From Trachelipus rathkii (Eukaryota > Arthropoda > Malacostraca > Isopoda > Trachelipodidae), in assembly GCA_015478945.1 (NCBI GenBank), contig JABUQX010142124.1, positions 1 through 32,500 of the forward strand: a stretch of DNA of 32,500 nt. Direction: 5' to 3'. This document shows positions 1-13,795 of the stretch, in pieces (within the stretch, counting starts at the first letter, position 1; each line of letters starts with the position of its first letter). The notes under the pieces were generated by a model, which searched no databases, was not told the DNA's origin, and saw only the letters and a list, made by a program, of their open reading frames with translations. The translations under genes and the position numbers were made by a program.

Positions 1-919
<919 letters not shown>

Positions 920-957
920 TCCTTATTGCTATATATATAGGATATATAAGCCTATAG

Positions 958-1629
<672 letters not shown>

Positions 1630-1689
1630 GCCTATAGTAATAATAAGAAACTTCAAATAAAGTTAATATTTATCAAGTACATATCATGA

Positions 1690-2065
1690 AGGTCTTCAAT
1701 GTGCAGGAGCGTGAGCTTTCGATCTAAACGAGATCCTCCTTCAGACGCATAAAGTTGAAGACTAAATGTAATTTATAAAAGAAATATATAGATAAAAAAA
1801 ATTTGTTAAAAATATTATAAAATTAATTAATTGAATTTAGTTTTGATTTTTTTGAAAAAAGGTGTGGTGTTAATTATTTTGTTTAAGGTGGGGTCGAGAG
1901 CATATTCTCCTTTTAATTTGTTGAAGTTAGGAAAATTTTGTATGCAAATGGATTCAACAATTTTACGTTGTGTAGGATCTAGTTAGTACCTGTAGAATTG
2001 GTGTCATGTCATTGATGTTAATGTTGTGATTGAGTAATGTTCTGTGAAGGGTGAGTGCCGAGTTT

Positions 2066-2066
<1 letters not shown>
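1690..2066 (-). pseudogene. Penelope-like retroelement, 3' end (GIY-YIG remnant plus hammerhead-like tail)
   Basis: On the minus strand, about 2066 to 1860 translates, with in-frame stops, to a segment reading [10 protein letters not shown], then DPTQRKIVESICIQN, then GEYALDPTLNKIIN. An H-rich strand followed by R-x-I-V-E-S and a leucine-rich end resembles the GIY-YIG nuclease C-terminus of Penelope-like elements, which pair this nuclease with a telomerase-like reverse transcriptase. Downstream, 1750-1703 forms a hammerhead-like structure: CTGAAG, a 5-bp GATCT/AGATC stem, then GAAA. Such ribozyme-like sequences are typical of Penelope terminal repeats. The reverse transcriptase part is missing; upstream lies the (AT)n at 2068-2225. 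The clade call rests on motif recognition only. Confidence 0.55.
1703..1750 (-). ncRNA. Hammerhead-ribozyme-like motif (probably degenerate)
   Basis: Minus strand order: GCGT, CTGAAG, stem GATCT, loop CGTTT, stem AGATC, then GAAA, then ACGC pairing back to GCGT. Outer CTTCAA and TTGAAG blocks (1694-1699 and 1755-1760) can also pair. The strict core CUGANGA is not met (CUGAAGG plus extra bases before stem II), so self-cleavage is doubtful. Confidence 0.4.
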
Positions 2067-2067
<1 letters not shown>

Positions 2068-2120
<53 letters not shown>

Positions 2121-2143
2121 GTATATATATATATATATATATA

Positions 2144-2225
<82 letters not shown>
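2068..2225. repeat. (AT)n microsatellite, interrupted
   Basis: AT dinucleotide tract with short interruptions near 2118 and 2142. It abuts the truncated side of the Penelope-like fragment. Confidence 0.95.
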
Positions 2226-2228
<3 letters not shown>

Positions 2229-2241
2229 GTGTTGGATGACC

Positions 2242-3107
2242 CGCAAACTTGAGTAGTTTTTTTTATGTTGAAAAAGTTAAAAATGCAGTATAAATGACCA
2301 GAAATTCCTTTCGGTGTGAAGCTCAGATTCTTTCCTTTTTTTAAATTTTTTATTAAAAATTGTATGAACTTATTTCGAATTGTGTTTAGTTATTAATTAT
2401 TTTCTTAGGTACGAATTTTCGTTCAAATAAAATAAAATGATAATTACGTTTTATTATTAAAATTAAATGATAAATACGTTTTACAAATAACTTAAAAAGG
2501 CAAAATATCAGAAAAGAGCCAGGAGAATTATCTGGAAAAGTATGACACTTACAGGAAAACCAAATACATATTTGGAATCAGCGTATAAAGCTTATTACCG
2601 GAATGTAAAAAAAAAAAAAAAAAAAAAAAAATAGAAAGTGACACTTTAAAATAGTGTGTTTGAATCAGCATGTAAACATGTATACTTAAAGTCTGTTTAT
2701 AGTTTATTCATGAAATACCCAAGATGATATTGTTGGAATTGAAGTTATATAAACTCTCTGGTGGACATGGGAGGGACTTATTTATAATACATGACTCAGA
2801 CCTGCTAATGATATATTATGAGACTTGTTTGGGAAATAGGCAGTGGGAGTTAGAGAGAGAGACATTTATTCTATCTGTGTTATACCTTTGAGTTCAGATA
2901 TGTAATTTGTTTTTTGTAATGTGTGCCTTGGTTTTATATTTTTGACAAACAATGAGCTTTATGCTGGTTCAAATGTAATTGAACTACTCTTTATAATGTA
3001 TCTTTACTAAGATATTCTCCTCAACCACACTATAGGTATGTATAAAAAAATAATAGTATTAAAAACTGGATAAAGTTCAATTTTGCCTAAGGGGCTCGAG
3101 CTATTTT
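2242..3107. other. No recognisable gene; A25 run inside
   Basis: AT-rich with no convincing open frame. A run of 25 A at 2607-2631 follows low-AT words and could be a retroposed tail, but no duplication is clear. Two partly similar segments (2540-2600 and 2634-2690, sharing GACACTT and GAATCAGC words) sit on either side of it. Confidence 0.5.
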
Positions 3108-3129
3108 TTGTTATCACTCCTTTACCTTA

Positions 3130-3906
<777 letters not shown>

Positions 3907-4101
3907 CACAACATATTTTCTTTTAAAAGTAACATTAAATTTGAAATAATGGACCTCATCATTAATAAAATAAATTGACTTTTCATTCTTTTTTTAACCT
4001 AATTTAATTTTACCCTAATCATGAAAAATTTAAACAAAATTGTAAATACTTTACCTAAAATTTTATGACTAAGAAAAACGCGGGACATTCAATTCACATG
4101 A

Positions 4102-4106
<5 letters not shown>

Positions 4107-4170
<64 letters not shown>

Positions 4171-4190
4171 CTATATATATATATATATGT

Positions 4191-4238
<48 letters not shown>

Positions 4239-4305
4239 TTCTTATATATCATCATATATAACTAAAATTCTTTATACATATATATATTTATATGCAGTAA
4301 ACATA

Positions 4306-4390
<85 letters not shown>

Positions 4391-4403
4391 GTATATATAT
4401 ATA
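4107..4403. repeat. Interrupted (AT)n cluster
   Basis: Several AT runs (about 4107-4187, 4197-4236, 4310-4383, 4392-4403) broken by short AT-rich words. The last run touches the 5' truncation of RTE copy A. Confidence 0.9.
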
Positions 4404-6200
4404 TCGAATATCTGCATAATATTGGCGGTAATAAAGAGGTGATAGTGAATGTGTGTGGGTTTGATGGTGCAAGAAGGAATAGGTATTTTGAGGAGGAGGT
4501 TATAAGAATGGGAGGAGGTAGTAGGTAGAGTGAGAAAAGTTGAAGAATGGTAAATCTGATGGGTATAGATGAAATTACTGGTGAAATGATCAAGAACAGA
4601 GGTGAGATGGTGATTTGATTGGATTTGGAAGTCGTGTAATAAAGCGTTTATGGAGGGTATAGCGAGGGATTGGAGAGAGCAGTAATAGTACCCTTATATA
4701 AAGGGTAAGGGAGATAAGGGGAACTGTAGAAATTATAGGGGAATTAGTTTATTGAGTGTTGTAGGGAAGATAGATGCTGGTATTTTGGTCGAAAGAGTGC
4801 GTCGAGTGACTGAAGGACTGATTGGTGAAGAACAAGGTGCGTTTAGGAGTGGTAGAGGATGTGTGAATAAAATCTTTACATTGAAACAAATGATTGAGAA
4901 AATGAGGGAGAAGAATAAATTGTATTTAGGTTTTATGGATTTGCAACAGGCGTATAATAAGGGTTAATAGGGAAGCTCTAGGGCAGGTGTTAGTGATATA
5001 TGGTGTTGGTGGTAGGCTTCTGAATGGAATCAAAAGTATGTATGACGATAGTGAGGCGTGTGTAATAAATGGTGTCAAAAGTGATTGGTTTAGTATTAAT
5101 AGCGGAGTGAGGCAGGGTTGTGTTATGTCTCCTTGGTTATTCAATTTGTATATATGGATGGGGTTATGAAAGAATTAGAGGTGGGGGTGGCAGGAAATGG
5201 TGTTAGAATGATGGAGAATGGAGATGAGTGGAGGGTACCCTACCTATTATATGCGGATGATTTGGTTTTATGTGGCGAATCTGAAGAGAGTTTGAGAAGA
5301 TTGGTAGAAGGATTTGGCAGGGTGTGTAAGAGGAGGGGTTTGAAAGTAAATGTAGAAAAGAGTAAGGTAATGATTGTGAGTGAAGACAGTCCTCGGTGTG
5401 AAGATATGCTGAATGATGAGCAACTGGAACAAGTGTTCAGTTTAAATACTTAAGATATACGTTGGATGAAAAGGGAATGGATGATACAGTGTAGTAGGAA
5501 AGTTGTGAATGGCAGGAAGGTGGCTGGAGCAATTAAATTCTTGGTGGATGTAAAGGGACTAAGTCTTGAGTGTGCTAGGGTCTTACATGAGGATATGTTG
5601 TTACTGGTGTTGATGCATTGTAGTGAAACTATGGTATGGAATAAGAGGTATAGAACTAAAGTATAACGTCTTCAGATGGGCAATCTTAGGGGCGTGTTAT
5701 TTGTGAGAAGAATTGATAAAATGAAGAATGAACGCATTAAGTTGTGTGGTGTGAAAAAATTAGTAAATGAGAGAATAAATGAAAGTACATTTAGATGGTA
5801 TGTTCATGTGGAAAGAATGGATGATAGTCAGTTGGTTGAGCGGATGTATAGTGGTAAGTGTGCTGGGAACCGAAGAAAAGTGGATTGGGTCAGTAAATGA
5901 ATGCACAAAGGAGAGGAATGTTGAGTTTGGTAGAGGCGAGAAGGTGCATAATAGGAGAAAGTGGCAGGGTTTTGTGAGGAGGTATGGTTGGGCCAAGGGA
6001 TGAACCCTAATTGACGAGATACCACAGTGAGGGTCCTTTGCTGTCGAGTGAAGCTCTAGGGTGGATTTTTCTGACTGCAGCGAGGTCTCACGAAAGAGTA
6101 TAGAAGGGATGGTAAGGGTGGGCTTTCTTTTCAACCTACATCATATTCTTCTACTACTTTTCTGTTTCCAGTGCATGCTACGCACCTTACCACCAGTCTT
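4404..6200 (+). pseudogene. RTE-type non-LTR retrotransposon, copy A (5'-truncated, frameshifted)
   Basis: Frame pieces give a reverse transcriptase in the expected order. GNCRNYRGISLLSV lies at about 4722-4763, EEQGAFRSGRGC near 4830, and the motif A region FMDLQQAYN near 4932-4958. RQGCVMSPWLFNLY follows near 5110-5150, and the catalytic YADD is at 5249-5260. The C-terminal end follows: a block read as WYVHVERMDD near 5798, in place of the usual RWFGHVERMDD. Reverse transcriptases of this class copy their RNA at a nicked target site. The endonuclease and linker are missing: the copy starts in the linker right at an (AT)n tract. Stops and frameshifts (for example after AYNKG) make it dead. 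The 3' end, near CACCTTACCACCAGTCTT, matches copies B and D. RTE assignment comes from this organisation and the microsatellite tails of other copies. Confidence 0.85.
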
Positions 6201-7083
6201 ACCCTTCATGATTCAATTTTTACTGCAGAATTAATGGCAACAATGATTGCCCTTTCTCGAATTCTATTCATTAACCAAGACCATTCTTATGCCATTTATT
6301 CAGATTCGCTCAGCGCGCTTCAGGCGCTTAAAACCCTTTATTCTAAAAACACAATGGTATCCGCTGTACAATAATTCCTTCGGCTGCTCCACTCCCGTAA
6401 GAAACAAATCATTCTATGTTGGAACTCCTCTCAAGTAGGGGTTGCTGGCAATAAAATCACTGAGAGAGAGACCAAAATGGCTGCCTCTTCTTTTCGGAGC
6501 TGTTCCAGGTGCCTTCCGGATGCCATTCGACAAGGCCGCCACCCATCTACTGATTACTATCCTGCTCTCCAACAAGGCTTTCGGTCTCATTGGCAAGAGT
6601 GTTGGGCAAATGATCAGCGGAGAACGAAACTTAGAAATATAAATCCGAGCATTGGTGAGTGGTCTTCATCCCACCGAGGCGATACTTGCACGCCTCCGTA
6701 TTGGCCACACCAATATCACTCACAGCCACTATATGTCACAGGACCCTCCTCCCATCTGCAAATTTTGCCGTCGACATACCCAGCAATCTGTTCACCATAT
6801 CTTCATTGATTGTCCCCAACTGGACCCCACTCACCGTCGTCATTTTCCTACTTTATGGACCATAACAACTTCTAAAAGGTTATCCCATATCTTATTTGAA
6901 TCTTCCCACTTTAACAGTAATTCTATTTTCTTGCACCTCCAAGAAGTGAATATTCTTTATAATATTTGATTTTGTTATGTAACATTAGGACTATTTATAA
7001 TGTAAGGATATAATTTATTTATTTTTATTTATTTTTTGACTAAATATTATTTCGCCATTCAAATTTTCTTTAATATTTAAAAT
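6201..7083 (+). pseudogene. I/Jockey-type retrotransposon, RNase H and zinc-knuckle C-terminus
   Basis: Starting right after RTE copy A, the translation reads SIFTAELMATMIAL and then YSDSLSALQAL. These carry the E and D active-site blocks of RNase H. After a frameshift come CWNSSQVGVAGNKI (the RNase H C-terminal block), HWQECWANDQRRTKLR, then ARLRIGHTNITHSHYM and a cysteine/histidine knuckle, ICKFCRRHTQQSVHHIFIDCP. This order is the C-terminus of I-like and related non-LTR polyproteins. The frame ends with a stop at 6967-6969, then an AT-rich 3' region. The reverse transcriptase and endonuclease are absent. Internal frameshifts show it is inactive. Confidence 0.85.
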
Positions 7084-7131
7084 ATGTACAAGCTAGGACT
7101 CACCCATGAAGTTGATTATTCAACCCAGTGT

Positions 7132-7282
<151 letters not shown>

Positions 7283-7304
7283 CAGTCTACTTTTCTTCGT
7301 AGTT

Positions 7305-7899
<595 letters not shown>

Positions 7900-8324
7900 C
7901 TTTCTCGCCCCTGGTCACCCTCCCTGCAGAGTGGATGCACCTCGCTAAGATACCCCGCCGCCGTAGCGGGCCTATTCCAAAGATCGCTTAGATTTGTGAT
8001 GTCCCAGATTGCTCCAGGATGATGGTTAGGTGGAAGTGAGAGACAGTTTCCGGGGCCTGGTTGCATTTTGTGCAGATATTTGATGTGGTCGGGTTACGAT
8101 TACAGCAATATTTGTAGTATTGCAGGTTTGGGTGGTGACCGCATCTTAGTTTGGCCAAAGATGATTGGACTGTTACAGGAAGAGAGTCGAATTCAAATGC
8201 AATTTATGGTGGATGTTCATTTAGTGTATTGTTTGGTTCAATTGGTTGTCGGTTTCTTAAATAATTTTTATTTGTGTGTGTGTATTAGTTTTGTATAAGA
8301 GGTGTTGATCTGTGGGGGCCGGAT

Positions 8325-9645
8325 TAGGGTTGGGAAAGAAAAAAAACAAGCTCGTTTTTCCCGAAAAAAAAAAACGTTTTTTTTCATGAAAAAACACGTA
8401 AAAATGTTTTTTTCGTTTTTTTCAATTAAGTTGTGGAATTTACATATTTGAGCAATTATATTATAAGTTTTAACAAATATCCTCTAATTTGGACATTTTT
8501 TTGGTTCCAATTTCCTACAAGGTGGAAGCCCCTGAGTTTGTGTTCAAAATTTTTATGGGTTTTCCATATTTTTATTTTATATTCTGAATTTTGATATTCA
8601 TAATATTTTGTTTGTGGCTTCATTAATGTTTTCTTACTCTGTTTCAGCTTTCAGTAACATTTTTATCATAATTATTTAATCAGAATTTAGAAATGCCAAG
8701 TGTAAAAAGTCGTGTGACTGTACTTTTTAAGGAAATAAAAGGTAGCAAAGGTCCTCGCATGAAATGTAACTTTTGTTGTGTAGACGTTGCAAAACTAGTA
8801 TTTATTGCTCATAATCTAGAACTAGGAAATTCTGAAAATTTGCCAACTGAGAGAGATGATTATGCTAAGGCAGCTAAGCTTAGGAGTCCTGTTACTGCCC
8901 CTGCTCCTTCACCACTGTCTCACACGATACTTCATACGACTGAGATATCAGACTTATCAGTCATATCAAAATTAAATGTGGCTGATCACGCTGATGAGCC
9001 CAGTGATAATAAGCTTGACAGTAGTCAGTACTCAGTAGTGACTGGGGAGTGGGGACTAGTTATTAGTGAATCAAAACTTGATATTCCAAAGCCAAATATT
9101 TAATTTAGTCATTCACTCATCCTCCTTCATTTACAATCTTGGTTAATTTTAATTTCAATATTTTTATTATTTCATTTGCATCCCTTAAGTCACTTTAGAA
9201 TTTTGTCATTCAGACTCATTCTATATAAATATAATATACATTAATGTTTAAAAGTAAATTATAAATATGGTTATATGATACAAATGTAAAATACATAGTA
9301 AAATTAGTAAGTAGAAGCCTACAAACAGCAGTCTGCAGGCTACAACCTACTGTAAATTGTAACGAAAACAATTGATAAAATATAAGAGAAAGGTAGTTCT
9401 GCTATTTTATAAACCATAATGGAATATTTGTTTAATTTCAAGTATCCTCATATTTGAAAAATGAAAATACTCAAGTGAAATATCATTTTAGCCTCTTTAT
9501 ATTTTTAAAAATACATTTAACGAAAAAAAAACTGAAAAAAACGAAAAAACATGAAAAAAACGAAAAACTGAAAAAAACTGAAAAAAACATGTTTTTTTCT
9601 TGAAAAAAAGCACAATTTGAAAAAAACGTTTTTTACCCAACCCTA
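8325..9645 (+). mobile_element. hAT-type transposon, TSD GGCCGGAT, inserted in the Jockey copy
   Basis: The element is 1,321 bp. It starts TAGGGTTGGG and ends with its exact reverse complement CCCAACCCTA. GGCCGGAT lies directly outside both ends (8317-8324 and 9646-9653), a perfect 8-bp duplication typical of hAT. Poly-A/poly-T rich subterminal blocks with AAAAAACG words fill the first and last 100-150 bp. One open frame (8693-9103) lies inside. The element is too short for a full transposase, so it is a deletion derivative. Related ends are seen near 24874 and 30040. Confidence 0.9.
8693..9103 (+). CDS. 136-residue ORF inside the hAT element, possible transposase N-terminus
   Basis: The frame starts with ATG at 8693 and stops at 9103. 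The first 30 residues include KEIKGSKGPRMKCNFC, which resembles the start of a BED-type zinc finger (aromatic/charged lead, then K-C-x-x-C), as found at the N-terminus of many hAT transposases. The later His/Cys partners are not evident, and the rest is acidic and low in features (AKAAKLRSPVTAP, ADHADEPSDNK). A hAT transposase is normally 500-700 residues with catalytic D, D and E, all absent here. It may be a leftover N-terminal piece, or a protein that binds the element ends without cutting. Function is not established. Confidence 0.45.
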   Translation: MPSVKSRVTVLFKEIKGSKGPRMKCNFCCVDVAKLVFIAHNLELGNSENLPTERDDYAKAAKLRSPVTAPAPSPLSHTILHTTEISDLSVISKLNVADHADEPSDNKLDSSQYSVVTGEWGLVISESKLDIPKPNI

Positions 9646-10700
9646 GGCCGGATGTTGTCTAGGATCTGTTTGTATAATAAGGCTGGGGAAGATGGAGTTT
9701 GTTTTAACCTGTGGTTAGTAGGGTTGGAAAGATATGTGCGGCATGAGTGTTGAGGTGTTTGCGTTTTAGCATAGAAATGTGTACCTCTCATTTCTAAGTG
9801 TTTATCTATGGGTAATATTTTTGTTTCTTTGTGTAAGTGTTGTTGTAGAATTGTAGCGTTATAATTCTGAGTGCCCTGTATTGGGTGGTTTGAAGTTTTC
9901 TCATGTTTCCTTTGGTTAATAATTAGTGCCACATTGGTGACACGTAATTTAGTGTTGGACTGATGTATTGTTTGTAGATGGTGATGGATATTTGTTTATT
10001 ATTATTATTAATCTCAGTGCCAATTATGGTTTTCAGTATGTTTAGTTTCCTATTTGCTGATGTCGTTATGTATACAATGTTTTGTGAAGATTAGGTTTGT
10101 GTCCACTTTTATTCCAAGAATTTTGGGATAGCTATGTTGTTTATGAAGATTTGGGGTTAGTAGTACCAAGTTGGCAGTCTGTTGTAATTAATGTGATACA
10201 TGATTTATTATTTGATGCAGACATTCTGTTGTCAGTTAGCCAAGTTTGAAATTGATTGATGGATCAGAAAAATTGTTGTGTTTAGGTTCTGGTGTGTGGT
10301 GGCTATGACGATGTCATCAGCGTAGGTTATTATATTTGCGTGGTGTGTGTGTGTGTGTGTGATTTTGGTAGGTCGGCTGTGAATAAATTGAATAAGGTAG
10401 GAGAAAGGATTGCTTCTTGAGGAACGCCATTTTTTATACTTATTGTACGTGATTTCTTGTTGTTGATCTGTATTTGGGCTGTTCTCCCTGATAGGACGTT
10501 GGGTAACAATTTCTTTAAATTAGTGGGGATGTTTGAGTGTACTATTTTGTTGATTAGATTGTGTCTTAGGACTGTAACAAAGGCTTTGTTTATGTCGAAT
10601 GCTATAAGTAGTGTTTAAGACTTTTATTATAGATTTAAGCTATTTATTATTGGTTGAATGGTGTTTGTGAGAGCAGTTGTGGATGAGTGGTTTTGAAGTA

Positions 10701-13442
10701 GGAGCTTCAGATTGATTGTGCTGGGAGATCTAAATGGTTGGAAAGGTGATCAGAAAAGGGATGGTATATCAGGTAAATTTGGGGTGATGGGAGAAAATGA
10801 GAATGGCAGGAGGGAGACTGATTTCTGAGGAAAGAGGTATGTGTGTAAGTAATACTTTCTTCAAACACAAGATTATTCATAAGTATACTAGAGTTGGTGA
10901 AGTAGAGATGGTATCGAAGTGAAAAGTATGATTGATTTTGTGTTGGTGAAGAAGGAGACGCTGAAGTATGTGATGGATGTTAAATCAGTAAGGGGGAAAG
11001 GGATAGGATTATCGGATCATTATGTTGTTTTATGTAAGATTAAGTTAGTGGGGGCTTGGATGGAGAGGAAAAAGGTAAGGAAGGAAGTGGGAAGAATTAA
11101 GAGTGAGAAGTTAAGTGAACAAGGTAATAAGGAAAAGTATTTAAGAACGCTTGCGAATAAATCAGTTGAATGCGAACAAGAAGAAGCTGAGCGAATTTGG
11201 GTACAAATGAATGAAGCCTTTGTTAGTAGTGCAAGAGAAGTATGTGGATGTGCTAAAGTAGGAAGTAAGAATCTCAACAGTGAATGGTGGAATGAAGAGG
11301 TGATACAAGCAATTAAAAGTAAAAAGAAAAAAAAGAGGCGTGGTGGAATGTGCTAAAACTAACTGATGAGGTCTCAAAAGAAAGATATTTGAAATTATAT
11401 AAGGAGGAAAAAAGAATGACAAAGTTGCATACATAGGAGAAAAAATGAGGTAAATGAACAGTTTGGAAGAAGGATGAATGGGGGCTTACAAGGAAAAAGG
11501 AAGCTTTCCTGGAAGGAAACGCTAAAAATTAAGAATGAGAATAAGGGGAATCTGCATAAAATAAATGAATAGGATGGTGCTTTCGTAATTAATGAAATAG
11601 ATGTGAGAAGAGTGTGGAGGGAACATTTCGAAAATCTGCATAACATTGGCAGTAATGAAGAGGTGATAGTGAATGAATGTGGGTTTGATGGTGCAAGAAG
11701 AAATAGGTATTTTGGGGATGAGGTAATTAGTAGGGAGGTAATGGGTAGGGTGAGAAAGTTGAAAGACTATGGTAAATCTGCATGAAAAAATGAATTACTG
11801 GGTGAAAGATCAAGAATGGAACGAGATGGTGATTGAATGAATTTGAAGTTATGTAACAAAGCGTTTATGGAGGTTATAGTTCCGATAGACTGGAGGAGAG
11901 CAGTAATAGTATCCTTATATAAGGGTGAGGTGGATAAGGGGAACTGAAGGAATTATATGGGAATTAGTTTACCGAGTGTTGTAAGAAGATATATGCTGAT
12001 ATTTTGGTTGAAAGAGTACGTCGAGTGACTGAAGGACTGATTGGTGAAGAACAAGGTGCATTTAGAAGTGGTTGAGGATGTGTGGATCAAATTTTTACAT
12101 TGAAACAAATGATTTAGAAAATGAGAGAAGAAGAAATTGTATTTAGGTTTTACGGATTTGCAACAGGCGATGATAGGATTAATAGCGAAGCTCTGTGGCA
12201 GGTGTTAGTGATATATGCTGTTGGTGGTAGGCTTCTGAATGGAATTAAAAGTATGTATGACGATATTGAAGCGTGTGTATGAATAAAAGTTGTCGGAGCT
12301 GATTGATTTAATATTAATAGCAGAGTGAGGCAGGGATATATATATATGTCTCATTGGATACTTAATTTGCATATGGAAGGGGTTATGAAAGAATTAGAAG
12401 TGGGTGTGGCAGGGGAAGGTGTTAGAATGATGGAGAATGGAAGAGTGAAGGGTTTCCTGCCTATTGTATGCGGATGATTTGGTTTTGTGTGGTGAATCTG
12501 AAGAGAGTTTGGGGATGAGGATAGTATTGGTAGAGGGGTTTGGCAGGGTGCATAAAAGGAGGGGTTTGAAAGTAAATGTAGATAAGAGTAAGGTTACGGT
12601 AATGAGTGAGGAGAGTCCGCGTTGTAAAGTCATGTTAGATGTGAGCAACTGGGACAAGTATCCGATTTAAATATTTAGGCTATATATTTGATGAAAAGGG
12701 AACAGATGATGCAGAATGTAGCAGAAAGGTGGCTGGTGCAATTAATTCCTCGGTGGATGTGAAGGGACTAAGTCTTGAATGCGCTAGGGTGTGACATGAG
12801 GGTATGATGTTAGTTGTTTTAATGTATAGTAGTGAAACTATGGTCTGGAAAAAAAAGATATATAGAACTAAAGTACAATGTGTTCAGATGGACAATCTTA
12901 GGGGCGTGAAAGAATTTGATAAAATGAGGAATGAACGCATTAGGGAGTTGTGTGGTGTGAAGAAGGGAGTAAATGAGAGAATAAATGAAAGTACATTGAG
13001 GTGGTTTGGTCATGTGGAAAGGACGGATGACAGTCGGTCGGTTAAGTGGAGATATAGTAGTGAGTGTGCTTTGAATCGACTGGCTGGGAGACTAAAGAAA
13101 ATGTGGATTGGGTTAGAAAAAGGATGCCTATAGGAGAGGAATGTGAGTTTGGCTGAGGCGTGAAGAAAGGTGCATAATAGGAGAGAATGGCTGGGTTTTG
13201 TGAGGGAGTATGGTTGTGGCCCACCTGGGCCAGGAGATGAACCCTACATTGACGACATGCCATAGTGAGGGTCCATCGCAGTCCCGTGAAGCCCTAGGGT
13301 TGATTTTTCTGCTGGCTTTTCCTAATTGGTATAAAGGGGGCAGTAAGGCTGGGCTCTTTTCGACTTAAATCATACTCTTCTACTACCATCCTGTTTCTGA
13401 TGCATATGCTTTACCTCACAGTAATAGAGGAAAGAAGGTGGG

Positions 13443-13445
<3 letters not shown>
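10701..13445 (+). pseudogene. RTE-type non-LTR retrotransposon, copy B (longest plus-strand copy)
   Basis: It begins inside the APE-like endonuclease with LIVLGDLNGWKGDQ at about 10710-10750. The endonuclease's terminal block GLSDHYVVLCKIK is near 11006-11044. The linker (open at 10919-11356) includes NSEWWNEEVIQAIKSKKK. Reverse transcriptase blocks follow: EEQGAFRSG near 12048, TDLQQA near 12153, YADDLVLCGESEESL at 12467-12511, and the C-terminal RWFGHVERTDDSR near 13000-13040. The element would nick target DNA with the endonuclease and prime reverse transcription there. Stops and frameshifts occur throughout. In motif B, where copies A and D read RQGCVMSPW, this copy has a 12-base AT run at 12336-12347. 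The 3' end passes into (AAT)n at 13446, a tail typical of RTE. It abuts the Jockey copy upstream. Confidence 0.87.
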
Positions 13446-13520
<75 letters not shown>

Positions 13521-13541
13521 GTAATAATAATAATAATAATA
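13446..13541. repeat. (AAT)n microsatellite, 3' tail of RTE copy B
   Basis: Trinucleotide AAT array with one GGT break near 13520, starting at the conserved 3' end of the retrotransposon. Frames through it give poly-Asn or poly-Leu and are not genes. Confidence 0.9.
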
Positions 13542-13642
13542 TAATATATGGTATAAGAATATACGGTACCTCTTCATGGTGAAAATTTGACATCTTCAGA
13601 ATCATTGTAGGATTTTCTGCTTTTATATCATTATTGGTCTGG

Positions 13643-13781
13643 TCAACACATCAAACTCAGATTTGAGATCGGAATTCTCTCAGAATTCTGACTTTGTAGA
13701 TACTTAGCCTTTTCATATAATTCTTCATTTTCAATGTTTTCTTCAGCAGCTGCCAAGTTCAGCTTCACTGTCCGGAAACAT
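13643..13781 (-). CDS. Possible coding exon, unassigned
   Basis: On the minus strand a pyrimidine-rich acceptor (GATATTGTTTCAG) ends at 13782. One frame after it runs about 45 codons to a stop at 13643. It contains RTVKLNLAAAEENIENEEL and YEKAKYLQ, a charged, helix-forming sequence unlike the surrounding AT-rich DNA. A shift of frame near the end instead gives NSDLKSEFDVL, so a frameshift is possible. I do not recognise the protein. A second candidate exon on the same strand is at 15607-15669, but their phases do not join directly. A degraded pseudogene or chance open frame is quite possible. Confidence 0.25.
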
Positions 13782-13795
13782 CTGAAACAATATCA

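Noticed and set aside
5760..6134. 124-residue minus-strand frame
   Set aside because: Antisense of the C-terminal part of RTE copy A, whose sense strand has recognisable family blocks.
8068..8298. 76-residue plus-strand frame
   Set aside because: Antisense of the Jockey zinc-knuckle region; sense blocks LRCGHHP and CTKC explain the sequence.
13400..13605. Poly-Asn and poly-Leu frames
   Set aside because: Both strands of the (AAT)n tail of RTE copy B.
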